Assembly: GCA_964411875.1 (NCBI GenBank)
Contig: CAYPMT010000082.1
Coordinates: forward strand, 1 to 11,340
Source of the DNA: Aliikangiella sp964411875
Lineage (GTDB): Bacteria; Pseudomonadota; Gammaproteobacteria; Enterobacterales; Kangiellaceae
DNA: 11,340 nucleotides
Direction: 5' to 3'
The translations under genes and the position numbers were made by a program. The notes beneath the pieces were generated by a model. It did no database searches. It saw only the letters and a program-made list of their open reading frames with translations, and was not told where the DNA came from. This document shows, piece by piece, positions 1-7,364 of the stretch. How positions within the stretch are numbered: position 1 is the stretch's first letter; each line of letters opens with the position of its first letter.

Positions 1-62
1 GCTTTTTGCGGTGAAGTAATTAGTTGCTTTAAAATAGCAAAACTCGAAGTTGCTTGATTCAT
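1..62 (-). CDS. Possible 5' end of a minus-strand gene running off the left edge
   Basis: On the minus strand an ATG at 62 opens a frame of 20 complete codons that is still open at the window edge. It begins MNQATSSFAILKQL. A TAG stop lies in frame two codons upstream (69-71), so this ATG is the first possible start. A perfect TATAAT at 85-90 on the same strand lies about 23 nt upstream and could be its -10 box. The ribosome binding site is poor, because the only AGG lies almost against the ATG. Twenty residues are too few to assign a family. I regard it as plausible but unproven; it could also be a chance open frame. Confidence 0.3.
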   Translation of the reverse strand, partial: MNQATSSFAILKQLITSPQK

Positions 63-84
63 ACCTGGCTAATGCTTGTTTAAG

Positions 85-90
85 ATTATA
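85..90 (-). promoter_or_regulatory. Candidate -10 box TATAAT for the leftmost minus-strand frame
   Basis: The minus strand reads TATAAT here, a perfect sigma-70 -10 hexamer. It would start a transcript about 16 nt before the ATG at position 62. No recognisable -35 hexamer is seen 16-18 bp upstream. In AT-rich DNA a lone hexamer is weak evidence. Confidence 0.25.
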
Positions 91-164
91 GTGTTCAGAT
101 TAAAGTGATACTTCTACATACCATTAGAACAAACTTTCCTCATAAGCTCAATATTTTGGTTCTA

Positions 165-440
165 TCACCATTCTGGATTCCATTCAGAATCAATTAGCCC
201 TGCTTCCATTAAACGATATTTAACTTTATCCAACTCACAAAACTGAAGTCCTAGCTGGGTTGCTATTTTTTCTTTCAATACTTGTGGTGGGCATTTTTTT
301 TCATTTGACTTTAAAGAAGCTTGTTGATGTAGGGAGTATAAAACCAAAAAGTGCCAACGATCTTCAAATGCCAATGCCCCTAAACGCTTATTTTCAATAA
401 TTTGAGTATAAAATTTTAACCAAAAACTAACTTGCATCAC
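165..440 (-). CDS. Short phage replication-type protein (N-terminal winged-helix-like domain only)
   Basis: A protein of 90-91 residues. The opening, a WLKFYTQII stretch followed by a short helix and then LxxxLGLQFCELDKVKYRLMEAGLI, resembles the N-terminal domain of many phage replication or replisome-organiser proteins (WxKxYxxIxxDxKxxxL, then a winged-helix-like part ending in xGLIxxxW). Those proteins usually continue past this domain with a basic WxKRQ-type segment and a longer C-terminus. Here the frame ends in NPEW with TGA and TAG back to back, so it is either a free-standing domain or a truncated remnant. Two starts are possible: GTG at 440 or the adjacent ATG at 437. A purine-rich AGGTAGGG lies 5-8 nt upstream of them. 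It is divergent from the phage-type repressor at 677. The family assignment comes from pattern recognition only, and its function in this cell is unknown. Confidence 0.6.
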   Translation of the reverse strand: MMQVSFWLKFYTQIIENKRLGALAFEDRWHFLVLYSLHQQASLKSNEKKCPPQVLKEKIATQLGLQFCELDKVKYRLMEAGLIDSEWNPEW

Positions 441-587
441 TTAATCCCTACCTTAAATTCCCATGGATTTCGGTTCTAATAATTCACTTACCTTGTATTA
501 ATTGCTTTATATTAAATTGCACGAGCTTATTGGATTTACGGCTTATGCCAATTTTTAACTATAAAACAACTCAATGATGAATAACTC

Positions 588-645
588 ACACAAATATAAT
601 ACACAAAGTATTTCATTAAATCAATAAATACATTTTGTTAGTGTT
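588..645. promoter_or_regulatory. Candidate repressor operator and promoter cluster upstream of the CI-type repressor
   Basis: The 236-bp divergent intergenic region (441-676) carries no gene. Within it ACACAAA occurs twice, 13 bp apart (588-594 and 601-607). An imperfect inverted repeat pairs ACAAA-GTATTT (603-613) with AAATAC-at-TTTGT (626-638). A perfect plus-strand TATAAT (595-600) sits between the two direct repeats. A repressor of this class normally regulates its own gene from such a region, so autoregulation is plausible. No good -35 is visible and the DNA is AT-rich, so chance similarity is a real possibility. Confidence 0.3.
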
Positions 646-676
646 GCTGCTCTGGTTTATTGATTAGGATCTCGCC

Positions 677-1300
677 ATGAGTGATTGGCAACATAACTTA
701 AGAAGCATTCTCAAAGAAAAGAAGCTAACCCAAGAAGATCTGGCTACTAAGCTTGGTATGACCCAGGGTGCTGTTGGTCACTGGTTAACTGGCAGAAGAA
801 ATATCGATGTTTGTATGTTACAAACTATTGCCGATACACTGGACATACCAATCGAAAACCTTTTTTCTCGACAGTTTTATGCTGCCGAAAAGCCAGCCAG
901 CTACTCTGCTCAAATCAAACCGACTTTACTAATCAGTTGGGAAAGAGCCAATGATTGGCCTAAAAATCAAACAAAAAAACCATTAGCTAGTTTTGTTTGC
1001 CCAATTGTTCATGGCCCTAATACCTATGCCCTGCGTATCGAAAATGACTCAATGCAAGCTTCACAAGGACGAAGTTACCCAGAAGGCGCTGTTATCTTTG
1101 TGGATCCCGATGCGGTGAATAATATTCAGTCCGGTGATAGAGTCATCGCCAAACTCAGTTCTCATAAAAAAGCGGTATTTAAAACCTTTGTTGAAGATGG
1201 TCATAATCAGTTTCTAAAATCACTTAACCCTGACTATCCGATTATTAAACGCCAATTTACTTTAATTGGTAAAGTCATTGGTATGTGGCTCGGAGACTAA
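677..1300 (+). CDS. P22 C2/lambda CI-type phage repressor (XRE helix-turn-helix plus S24 peptidase-like domain)
   Basis: 207 residues. Residues about 5-64 form an XRE-type DNA-binding domain, with LTQEDLATKLGMTQGAVGHW (17-36) as the helix-turn-helix. Residues about 83-205 match the S24 (LexA/CI) fold and closely follow P22 C2: a LLISW segment, then DSM with Ser125, PEGAVIFVDPD, and AVFK with Lys169 as the catalytic lysine. The FLKSLNPDYP motif is also typical. Where P22 C2 has SWVSAGQW with the cleaved Ala-Gly bond, this protein has SWERANDW, so Ala91 is followed by Asn92. The Ser/Lys pair is kept, but the normal scissile bond is not. AGGA at 666-669, seven bases before the ATG, supports the start. 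Its likely role is a prophage or prophage-remnant repressor that binds the upstream region. Its end lies 75 bp before map on the same strand with no visible terminator between. Confidence 0.9.
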   Translation: MSDWQHNLRSILKEKKLTQEDLATKLGMTQGAVGHWLTGRRNIDVCMLQTIADTLDIPIENLFSRQFYAAEKPASYSAQIKPTLLISWERANDWPKNQTKKPLASFVCPIVHGPNTYALRIENDSMQASQGRSYPEGAVIFVDPDAVNNIQSGDRVIAKLSSHKKAVFKTFVEDGHNQFLKSLNPDYPIIKRQFTLIGKVIGMWLGD

Positions 1301-1375
1301 TTCCCCTATTCTTAACTATTCCAATTCATCCTAATTAAAGTACAATACATACAGAAAACTTAGGTTAGGAATATC

Positions 1376-2143
1376 ATGCCAGTTATTATTAAAGATACTC
1401 AACAAATCGAAAAAATGCGTGTAGCAGGTCAACTAGCCGCTGAAGTGCTGGATATGATTGGGCCTCATGTCGTCTCAGGCGTCACAACTGATGAACTAAA
1501 CCAAATTTGTCATGACTACATTATCAACCAACAACAAGCGATCCCAGCACCACTTAATTACAATGGTTTTCCTAAATCAATTTGCACTTCAGTTAATCAT
1601 GTTATCTGCCATGGTATTCCTTCGGATAAAAAACTTAAAGATGGTGATATTATCAACATTGACATCACTGTTATAAAAGATGGTTTTCATGGTGATACAT
1701 CGAAAATGTTTTTTATCGGCAAGCCTTCTATTTTGTCTGAAAAATTATGCAAAATTGCGCAAGAATGTCTTTATTTAGGTATTCAAATGGTTAAGCCTGG
1801 TATGCAATTAGGTGATATTGGTCATGCTATAGAAAAGCATGCCCACAAAAACCGTTTTTCTATTGTCCAAGAATATTGTGGTCATGGTATTGGTGAAGGC
1901 TTTCATGAAGAGCCTCAAGTATTGCACTATGGAAAGCCAGGCACAGGCATTCGTTTGCAAGAAGGTATGACCTTTACTATCGAGCCAATGCTGAACGCGG
2001 GTAAACGTCACTCTCGTTTACTCAAAGACAATTGGACTGTTGTCACTAAAGACAAAAGTTTATCGGCACAATGGGAGCACACCCTATTAGTAACTCACGA
2101 TGGCGTTGACATTTTAACTCAACGACCTGATGAAAAGTTTTAA
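1376..2143 (+). CDS. map: Type I methionine aminopeptidase
   Basis: 255 residues, close to the 264 of the E. coli enzyme. It is a cytosolic metalloenzyme that removes the initiator methionine from nascent proteins when the second residue is small. The full set of pita-bread-fold metal ligands is present: Asp96 and Asp107 (IDITVIKDGFHGD), His170 (CGHGIGEGFHE), Glu203 (TIEPML) and Glu234 (WEHTLL). The substrate-binding His79 (VICHGIP) is also present. The short N-terminus is that of the type Ia bacterial form. AGGA at 1367-1370 supports the ATG. TACAAT at 1341-1346 could be a -10 box, but no clear -35 accompanies it. It is the first gene of a closely spaced plus-strand run, with glnD following after 44 bp. 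In many gammaproteobacteria rpsB-tsf lies divergently upstream of map; here that position is held by a phage-type repressor. Confidence 0.98.
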   Translation: MPVIIKDTQQIEKMRVAGQLAAEVLDMIGPHVVSGVTTDELNQICHDYIINQQQAIPAPLNYNGFPKSICTSVNHVICHGIPSDKKLKDGDIINIDITVIKDGFHGDTSKMFFIGKPSILSEKLCKIAQECLYLGIQMVKPGMQLGDIGHAIEKHAHKNRFSIVQEYCGHGIGEGFHEEPQVLHYGKPGTGIRLQEGMTFTIEPMLNAGKRHSRLLKDNWTVVTKDKSLSAQWEHTLLVTHDGVDILTQRPDEKF

Positions 2144-2187
2144 CATCTCAGTTATTAATCTCTAAATATCATTAATATCTAAGTATC

Positions 2188-4875
2188 ATGAGTGATCAAA
2201 CAAGCATCAGCTCAACCTTTAATGAACAACTACAGTTTGATCACATTAAACAGCCTGCCGAACTACTCAAACAAGTTAAAAATTTTTTAACTCTTTGTGA
2301 TAAAGACCTAGAAAGCTCTTTTAATGAAGGCGTCAATGTCCGCCAACTAGTCAAACAGCGAACACAGTATATCGATGCCATGTTGATCGCTCTGTGGCAA
2401 TATTTTACAAACAATGCTCAATGGAATACTGCACAAAATAAAAATGAGCTCAATGGTTATGCCCTTATTGCCGTTGGTGGTTATGGCCGTGGCGAACTTC
2501 ATCCCTATTCTGATCTTGACTTGTTGATTCTTTCTGATGAAAAGCTTACATCACAACAAGAGTCGATTATTAAACAGCTCATTCAACTTTTATGGGATTG
2601 TCACCTAAAAGTTGCTCAGTCTGTTAGAAGCTTGTCAGAGTGTTTAGAACTTGCCGAGCAAAATATTATGGTCATAACTAATTTGACAGAGTCTCGATTA
2701 CTAACCGGCAATCAAGATTTATTTAGACAATTACACACCGAAATTTCCCCTTCAAAAATGTGGTCGCCAGAAGATTTTTTTGACGCCAAAATTTATGAGC
2801 AAAAAGAACGCTACAAAAAATTTGATAGCTCTTCTTTTGATTTAGAACCTGATATTAAATCAAGCCCTGGTGGATTACGTGACATTCAATTACTTGGTTG
2901 GATTGCCCAACGAATTTTTTATCCAAAAAACTTATATGACTTAATTTTGGAAAGGCTTATTACTAAGAAAGAATATTATACGCTAATGAAGTCCCAACTA
3001 TTTCTATGGCGAGTCAGATTTGCTTTGCATTTAGTCACAAAAAAACCTGAAGATAGATTACGTATTGATTATCAAAAACAAACTGCGAATATCATGGGCT
3101 TTGTCGATTGCGAAAATAGCTTAGGTGTTGAAAAAATGATGAAACGCTATTATCGCTCTGTATTAGTTATTCGTAATATTACCGATATTTTATTACAACT
3201 ATTAGAACAGCAGCTCAATGAATATGAGTCGAGTATTAAAATAACTCCCATCAATGAAAACTTTCAGCGCATTAATAACCGTATCGATGCCATTAATCCG
3301 GATTGCTTTTTAAAGTCACCACATTTATTGTTAGAAATATTTCATCTTATTGCTGAAGATGATTCATTTAAAGGCATTACCGCATCAACATTAAGAGCGA
3401 TCCGCTCTTCAAGATATAAAATCACGAAAAAGTTTCGTGAACAAAAAAAGAACAAGAAACTATTTATCAACTTTTGGCATATCATGCATACTTCTTCTCG
3501 AGCACTTTTTTTAATGAAGCGAAGTGGTATTTTAGCGGATTACCTTATTCCTTTTAGTCAAATTACAGGCCAAATGCAATTTGATATGTTTCACAGTTAT
3601 ACCGTTGACGAGCATACTTTATTTTTATTACAAAACTTAACTGAGTTTGCTAATCCTAAGCTTAATCATTTATTCCCACTTTGTAATGAAATTATGCAGC
3701 GTCAAGCTTATCCTGAAATTATTTTTCTAGCTGGCTTATTTCATGATATAGCTAAAGGCCGAGGTGGTGACCATAGTGAGCTGGGTGCTCTAGAAGTGAA
3801 AAACTTTTGTCACAAGCATGATATTCCTCAAAAACACACCGAAGTTATCGAATGGCTTGTCGCTAATCACTTGCTTATGTCGCTCACTGCACAAAAACGT
3901 GACATTTCAGATCCCCGAGTTGTGAAAAGCTTTGCCGAGCTTGTTAATAATCAACAACGTCTTGAATTACTTTATATTTTAACCGTCGCGGACATTCGAG
4001 CTACAAGCCATAGTCTATGGAACTCTTGGAAGGATACTCTTCTACAAAAACTCTACAAAAATACTTTGGACCATTTAATCGAAGATGAAAATAATATCGA
4101 TAATATATGGCTAATTAATCAACAAGAAGCAAAAGACTCGCTCGTTAAAAAAGGTTTCTTAGTTGAACAAATTGAAGCCCTTTGGAAGCACTTGATTAGA
4201 GCCTACTTTTCAAAACGTTCAGTCGAATCAATTATTTGGCAAACTGAGATCATTTTAAAGAACCAATCACAAAATTCAACGTTAGTTGCCATTAACCCTT
4301 TTTCTGCAGAAAGCGTCAGTGAAATTTTTGTCTACACAAAAGATCGCCCTAACTTATTCGCCGCACTAACCGCGAGCATTAATCAACAAGGGCTTAACAT
4401 TCATGCAGCCAACATTGTGACAACAAAAAATAACTATTGTTACGACAGTTTTTTTGTATTAGACGATAAAGGAAAGCCGTTAAAAAATTCTCAAAACATG
4501 ACTAAGACGACTCAGTTAATTGAGTATAATATTGAAAATATTGAAAATATTGACAAGTTAGACCTCTCTGTTGAAAGACGTTTACCCAGACAGTTCAAAT
4601 ATTTCTCAGTGCCAACTGAAATAAAATTTTGTAACGATGAATACAGCAACTATACTCGCCTCGAACTAACAACTCGAGATCAAGCTGGTCTATTAGCTTG
4701 CGTGGGCAAAGCTTTTAAGCTAACAAAAACCAAATTACATGATGCGCGTATTAATACTTTGGGTGAAAAAGTAGAAGATACTTTTATTATCAGCGATTAT
4801 AATGATCAACCAATAGATCAACCTGAGAAACAAGAACAAATTCGCAGCGAAATTATGCGACAACTAGAGCAATAG
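2188..4875 (+). CDS. glnD: Bifunctional PII uridylyltransferase/uridylyl-removing enzyme
   Basis: 895 residues, matching the roughly 890 of E. coli GlnD. It senses glutamine and adds UMP to, or removes it from, PII proteins (GlnB/GlnK), thereby steering glutamine synthetase activity and NtrBC signalling. The N-terminal nucleotidyltransferase motif is intact: GGYGRGEL at 97-104 followed by SDLDLL (Asp109 and Asp111). GGLRDIQ at 228-234 is the conserved following element. The HD hydrolase domain, which removes UMP, shows HD at 519-520 in LFHDIAKGRGGDH, with His475 just before it. Two C-terminal ACT domains (about 712-785 and 822-893, each with a DRPNLF- or DQAGLL-type turn) bind glutamine. The linker between them contains three 9-bp tandem repeats (4528-4554). 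The start has only a weak AAG as ribosome binding site, but no other in-frame ATG would keep the N-terminus. dapD follows after 50 bp. Confidence 0.98.
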   Translation: MSDQTSISSTFNEQLQFDHIKQPAELLKQVKNFLTLCDKDLESSFNEGVNVRQLVKQRTQYIDAMLIALWQYFTNNAQWNTAQNKNELNGYALIAVGGYGRGELHPYSDLDLLILSDEKLTSQQESIIKQLIQLLWDCHLKVAQSVRSLSECLELAEQNIMVITNLTESRLLTGNQDLFRQLHTEISPSKMWSPEDFFDAKIYEQKERYKKFDSSSFDLEPDIKSSPGGLRDIQLLGWIAQRIFYPKNLYDLILERLITKKEYYTLMKSQLFLWRVRFALHLVTKKPEDRLRIDYQKQTANIMGFVDCENSLGVEKMMKRYYRSVLVIRNITDILLQLLEQQLNEYESSIKITPINENFQRINNRIDAINPDCFLKSPHLLLEIFHLIAEDDSFKGITASTLRAIRSSRYKITKKFREQKKNKKLFINFWHIMHTSSRALFLMKRSGILADYLIPFSQITGQMQFDMFHSYTVDEHTLFLLQNLTEFANPKLNHLFPLCNEIMQRQAYPEIIFLAGLFHDIAKGRGGDHSELGALEVKNFCHKHDIPQKHTEVIEWLVANHLLMSLTAQKRDISDPRVVKSFAELVNNQQRLELLYILTVADIRATSHSLWNSWKDTLLQKLYKNTLDHLIEDENNIDNIWLINQQEAKDSLVKKGFLVEQIEALWKHLIRAYFSKRSVESIIWQTEIILKNQSQNSTLVAINPFSAESVSEIFVYTKDRPNLFAALTASINQQGLNIHAANIVTTKNNYCYDSFFVLDDKGKPLKNSQNMTKTTQLIEYNIENIENIDKLDLSVERRLPRQFKYFSVPTEIKFCNDEYSNYTRLELTTRDQAGLLACVGKAFKLTKTKLHDARINTLGEKVEDTFIISDYNDQPIDQPEKQEQIRSEIMRQLEQ
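4528..4554 (+). repeat. Three-copy 9-bp tandem repeat in the glnD ACT-ACT linker
   Basis: AATATTGAA, AATATTGAA and AATATTGAC lie head to tail in frame. They encode Asn-Ile-Glu, Asn-Ile-Glu and Asn-Ile-Asp at residues 781-789. Because the unit is a multiple of three, a gain or loss of a copy would alter linker length without a frameshift. Confidence 0.85.
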
Positions 4876-4925
4876 CGTTTTAATATTCGTTTAACATTGA
4901 AATCAGCAAATCCTAGGAACTATAA

Positions 4926-5747
4926 ATGAACGACTTAATAGCAACGATTGAACAAGCCTTTGAAAATAGAACCAATATTACCCCTGATAATGTATCAGAT
5001 GAAATTTCACAAGCCGTCAAACAAACCATTAAATTACTCGACCAAGGTGAATTAAGAGTTGCCCAACCAACTGGCGATGGCTGGCAAGTTAATCAATGGG
5101 CAAAAAAAGCTGTTTTACTCTCATTTAGAACTCAAGACAATCAAGTAATTGATGCTGGCCATACACAATTCTTTGATAAAGTACCACTGAAATACAACAA
5201 CCTATCACAACAAGATTTTCAACAGATGGGCGTTCGAGTTGTACCTCAAGCCATTGTTAGAAATGGTTGTTATGTCGCACCTAATGTTGTTCTTATGCCA
5301 AGCTATACCAACATTGGTGCTTATATTGATGAAGGCACTATGGTCGATACCTGGGCAACCGTTGGTTCATGTGCTCAAATCGGTAAGAATGTTCACCTAT
5401 CCGGTGGAGTCGGTATTGGCGGAGTTCTCGAACCTTTGCAGGCTGGCCCCACTATTATTGAAGATAACTGTTTTATCGGTGCAAGAAGTGAAATTGTTGA
5501 GGGTGTTATTATTGAGAAAGGTAGCGTGATCTCAATGGGTGTTTTTATCGGTCAAAGCACGCGTATATTTAATCGTTTCACAGGTGAGATTTCTTATGGA
5601 CGAGTGCCTGCTGGCTCAGTAGTGGTTCCTGGTAGTTTGCCATCAGAAGATGGTCACTACAGTTTAGCTTGCGCTGTTATTGTTAAACAAGTCGATGAAA
5701 AAACACGCTCAAAAACCTCTATTAATGATTTACTTAGGATGAACTAA
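4926..5747 (+). CDS. dapD: Tetrahydrodipicolinate N-succinyltransferase
   Basis: 273 residues, essentially the length of E. coli DapD (274). It transfers succinyl from succinyl-CoA to tetrahydrodipicolinate to give N-succinyl-2-amino-6-ketopimelate, the step that commits to the succinylase branch of diaminopimelate and lysine synthesis in the cytosol. The N-terminal helical domain (about 1-100) is followed by a left-handed beta-helix of hexapeptide repeats (about 105-235). Diagnostic strings are MVDTWATVGSCAQIG (139-153) and GARSEIVEGVIIEKGSVISM (185-204). The conserved acidic pair, Asp141 and Glu189, is present. AGGAA at 4915-4919 gives a well-spaced ribosome binding site. It sits 50 bp after glnD and 44 bp before the arsC-like gene. 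dapE follows two genes on, but no dapC aminotransferase gene is present between glnD and dapD, as there is in Pseudomonas. Confidence 0.98.
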   Translation: MNDLIATIEQAFENRTNITPDNVSDEISQAVKQTIKLLDQGELRVAQPTGDGWQVNQWAKKAVLLSFRTQDNQVIDAGHTQFFDKVPLKYNNLSQQDFQQMGVRVVPQAIVRNGCYVAPNVVLMPSYTNIGAYIDEGTMVDTWATVGSCAQIGKNVHLSGGVGIGGVLEPLQAGPTIIEDNCFIGARSEIVEGVIIEKGSVISMGVFIGQSTRIFNRFTGEISYGRVPAGSVVVPGSLPSEDGHYSLACAVIVKQVDEKTRSKTSINDLLRMN

Positions 5748-5791
5748 ATATCTGCTTCCAATCAAAAAGATTTTTTAATGGGGACTCTTTA

Positions 5792-6163
5792 ATGGATAAT
5801 CATTTTTTAATCGACAACAGAATCCATTTATACGGCATAAAAAATTGTGACACCGTTAGAAAAGCATTGAAGTGGTTAAGTGCTCATGATATTGACGTGG
5901 TGTTTCATGATTTAAAAAAAGAAGCGCTCACTGAAAATTTGATTTTAGCTTGGTTTAAACAGCTTGAAGAATCTGAAGTTATTAATCGTCGAGGGACAAC
6001 TTGGCGAAAGCTGAAAGAATCTGATAAAAAGTTATTAGAAACTCAAGACTTTATCCAATTAATTATTGAACACCCCACTTTAGTTAAACGCCCTGTTGTT
6101 CATCATCAAGAAGTTTGGTCAGTTGGCTTCAATGAAAATGACTGGCAACAACGTTTTTTATAG
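5792..6163 (+). CDS. yffB: YffB/Spx-ArsC family thioredoxin-fold protein
   Basis: 123 residues. The YGIKNCDTVRKALKWL opening (14-29) and the RRGTTWRKL motif (66-74) are characteristic of YffB, an ArsC-like protein of thioredoxin fold encoded just before dapE in E. coli. Cys19 occupies the position of the ArsC active-site cysteine, and KRPV (Arg100) is the conserved loop near the C-terminus. The family's cellular substrate is unsettled: YffB looks like a glutathione-dependent thiol reductase rather than a proven arsenate reductase. Compared with E. coli YffB there are about ten extra N-terminal residues before the first beta strand. The ATG is preceded by GGGGA (5780-5784), a moderate ribosome binding site. 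An ATG at 5779 is not a competitor because its frame stops after four codons. dapE begins 12 bp later, so the two are probably co-translated. Confidence 0.92.
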   Translation: MDNHFLIDNRIHLYGIKNCDTVRKALKWLSAHDIDVVFHDLKKEALTENLILAWFKQLEESEVINRRGTTWRKLKESDKKLLETQDFIQLIIEHPTLVKRPVVHHQEVWSVGFNENDWQQRFL

Positions 6164-6175
6164 CGAATAAATCCT

Positions 6176-7321
6176 ATGTCTCACCCTTCTCTCGATGCCT
6201 CAACACTCGAAATTGCACTAGAACTAATGGCTAGGAAATCAATCACGCCGATTGATGCGGGTTGCCAAAACTATATTAGTGAATATTTAGGTCAACTCGG
6301 TTTTGAAACCGAACATATGGACTTTGAAGACACTGAAAACATTTGGTCTATCAGGGGTAATAAATCACCTTATTTCGTTTTTGCTGGTCATACCGATGTT
6401 GTACCCCCTGGCAATCTAGAACTCTGGGATACACCACCTTTTCAACCAACTATTAAAGATGGTTATATCTATGGTCGTGGCGCAGCCGATATGAAAGGTT
6501 CTATCGCTGCAATGCTAACGGCAACAAGAAATTTTGTTAAAGACTACCCAGAACATAAAGGTTCAATTGCTTTTTTAATTACTAGTGATGAAGAAGGTCC
6601 TTTTATTAATGGCACAGTTCGCGTTATCAAGGAACTGCAAAAAAGACAGCAAGCCATTGATTACGCCATAGTTGGTGAACCCTCTTCAAGTGAACAGCTA
6701 GGCGATGTTATTAAAATCGGTCGTCGAGGCTCATTGAGTGCTCAAGTTATTTTTAAAGGCACGCAAGGTCACGTTGCTTACCCTCATTTAGCTAATAATG
6801 CACTCCATAGCACTTGCTCTTTTGTTAATCACCTAGTCAGCCTTGAATGGGATCAAGGTAACGAGTATTTTCCTGCCACTAGCCTGCAAGTCACTAAATT
6901 AGAAAGTGGTGACGCCGGTAATGTTATTCCTGGTGAAGCCAAAGTTAACCTTAACTTTCGTTATTCAACTGAGCAAAACCATCAAAAATTACAACAAACA
7001 GTCGAAGCTTTAGTAAAAGAATATGCTAGTGACTATGACATCAGTTGGAAACTCAATGGCGAACCTTTTTTAACAGAATCTAAAACGCTGATTAATGCCA
7101 CCGCTAAATCTATCAAAGAAATATGTGGCATCGAAACCTCACCAGAAACAACCGGAGGAACCTCAGATGGTCGTTTTATTGCTAAAACAGGTGCAGAAAT
7201 TGTTGAGTTAGGCCCTATTAATAAAACTATCCATAAAATTAATGAGTGTGTCAAAGTGAGTGATCTTGATAAACTCAGCCGACTTTATTATTCCATCTTA
7301 AAGAAAATACTTTTAGAATAA
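6176..7321 (+). CDS. dapE: Succinyl-diaminopimelate desuccinylase
   Basis: 381 residues (E. coli 375). It is an M20 family zinc hydrolase that cleaves N-succinyl-LL-diaminopimelate to succinate and LL-diaminopimelate, supplying lysine and peptidoglycan precursors. Metal ligands and catalytic residues are visible in order: His72 (FAGHTDVVPPG), Asp105 (GRGAADMKG), Glu139 and Glu140 (SDEEG; the first is the general base), Glu168 (GEPSS) and His353 (NKTIHKINE). GGTSDGRFI (327-335) is the DapE signature, and the dimerisation insert (about 183-295) is complete. The start has no clear Shine-Dalgarno sequence. It begins 12 bp after the yffB stop, so translation may depend on coupling. The next in-frame ATG would remove the N-terminal helix, so ATG at 6176 is retained. 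The M15 peptidase gene follows after 43 bp. Confidence 0.97.
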   Translation: MSHPSLDASTLEIALELMARKSITPIDAGCQNYISEYLGQLGFETEHMDFEDTENIWSIRGNKSPYFVFAGHTDVVPPGNLELWDTPPFQPTIKDGYIYGRGAADMKGSIAAMLTATRNFVKDYPEHKGSIAFLITSDEEGPFINGTVRVIKELQKRQQAIDYAIVGEPSSSEQLGDVIKIGRRGSLSAQVIFKGTQGHVAYPHLANNALHSTCSFVNHLVSLEWDQGNEYFPATSLQVTKLESGDAGNVIPGEAKVNLNFRYSTEQNHQKLQQTVEALVKEYASDYDISWKLNGEPFLTESKTLINATAKSIKEICGIETSPETTGGTSDGRFIAKTGAEIVELGPINKTIHKINECVKVSDLDKLSRLYYSILKKILLE

Positions 7322-7364
7322 AACGTGTTTAATTTTTTATTGTGACACCTAACAAGAGACGTTT

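Noticed and set aside
1808..2011. A 67-codon open frame antisense to map.
   Set aside because: It lies wholly inside map, has no recognisable domain or ribosome binding site, and the map frame has every catalytic residue.
5239..5529. A 96-codon frame inside dapD on the same strand.
   Set aside because: It is a shifted frame of the dapD hexapeptide repeats, whose own frame is clearly conserved; the product looks like random hydrophobic sequence.
5792..6163. Calling the ArsC-like gene a true arsenate reductase or Spx regulator.
   Set aside because: The RRGTTWRKL motif and the dapE neighbour match YffB, and no arsenic-resistance genes are nearby.
7033..7254. A 73-codon frame antisense to dapE.
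   Set aside because: It overlaps the conserved DapE active-site region and shows no family features.
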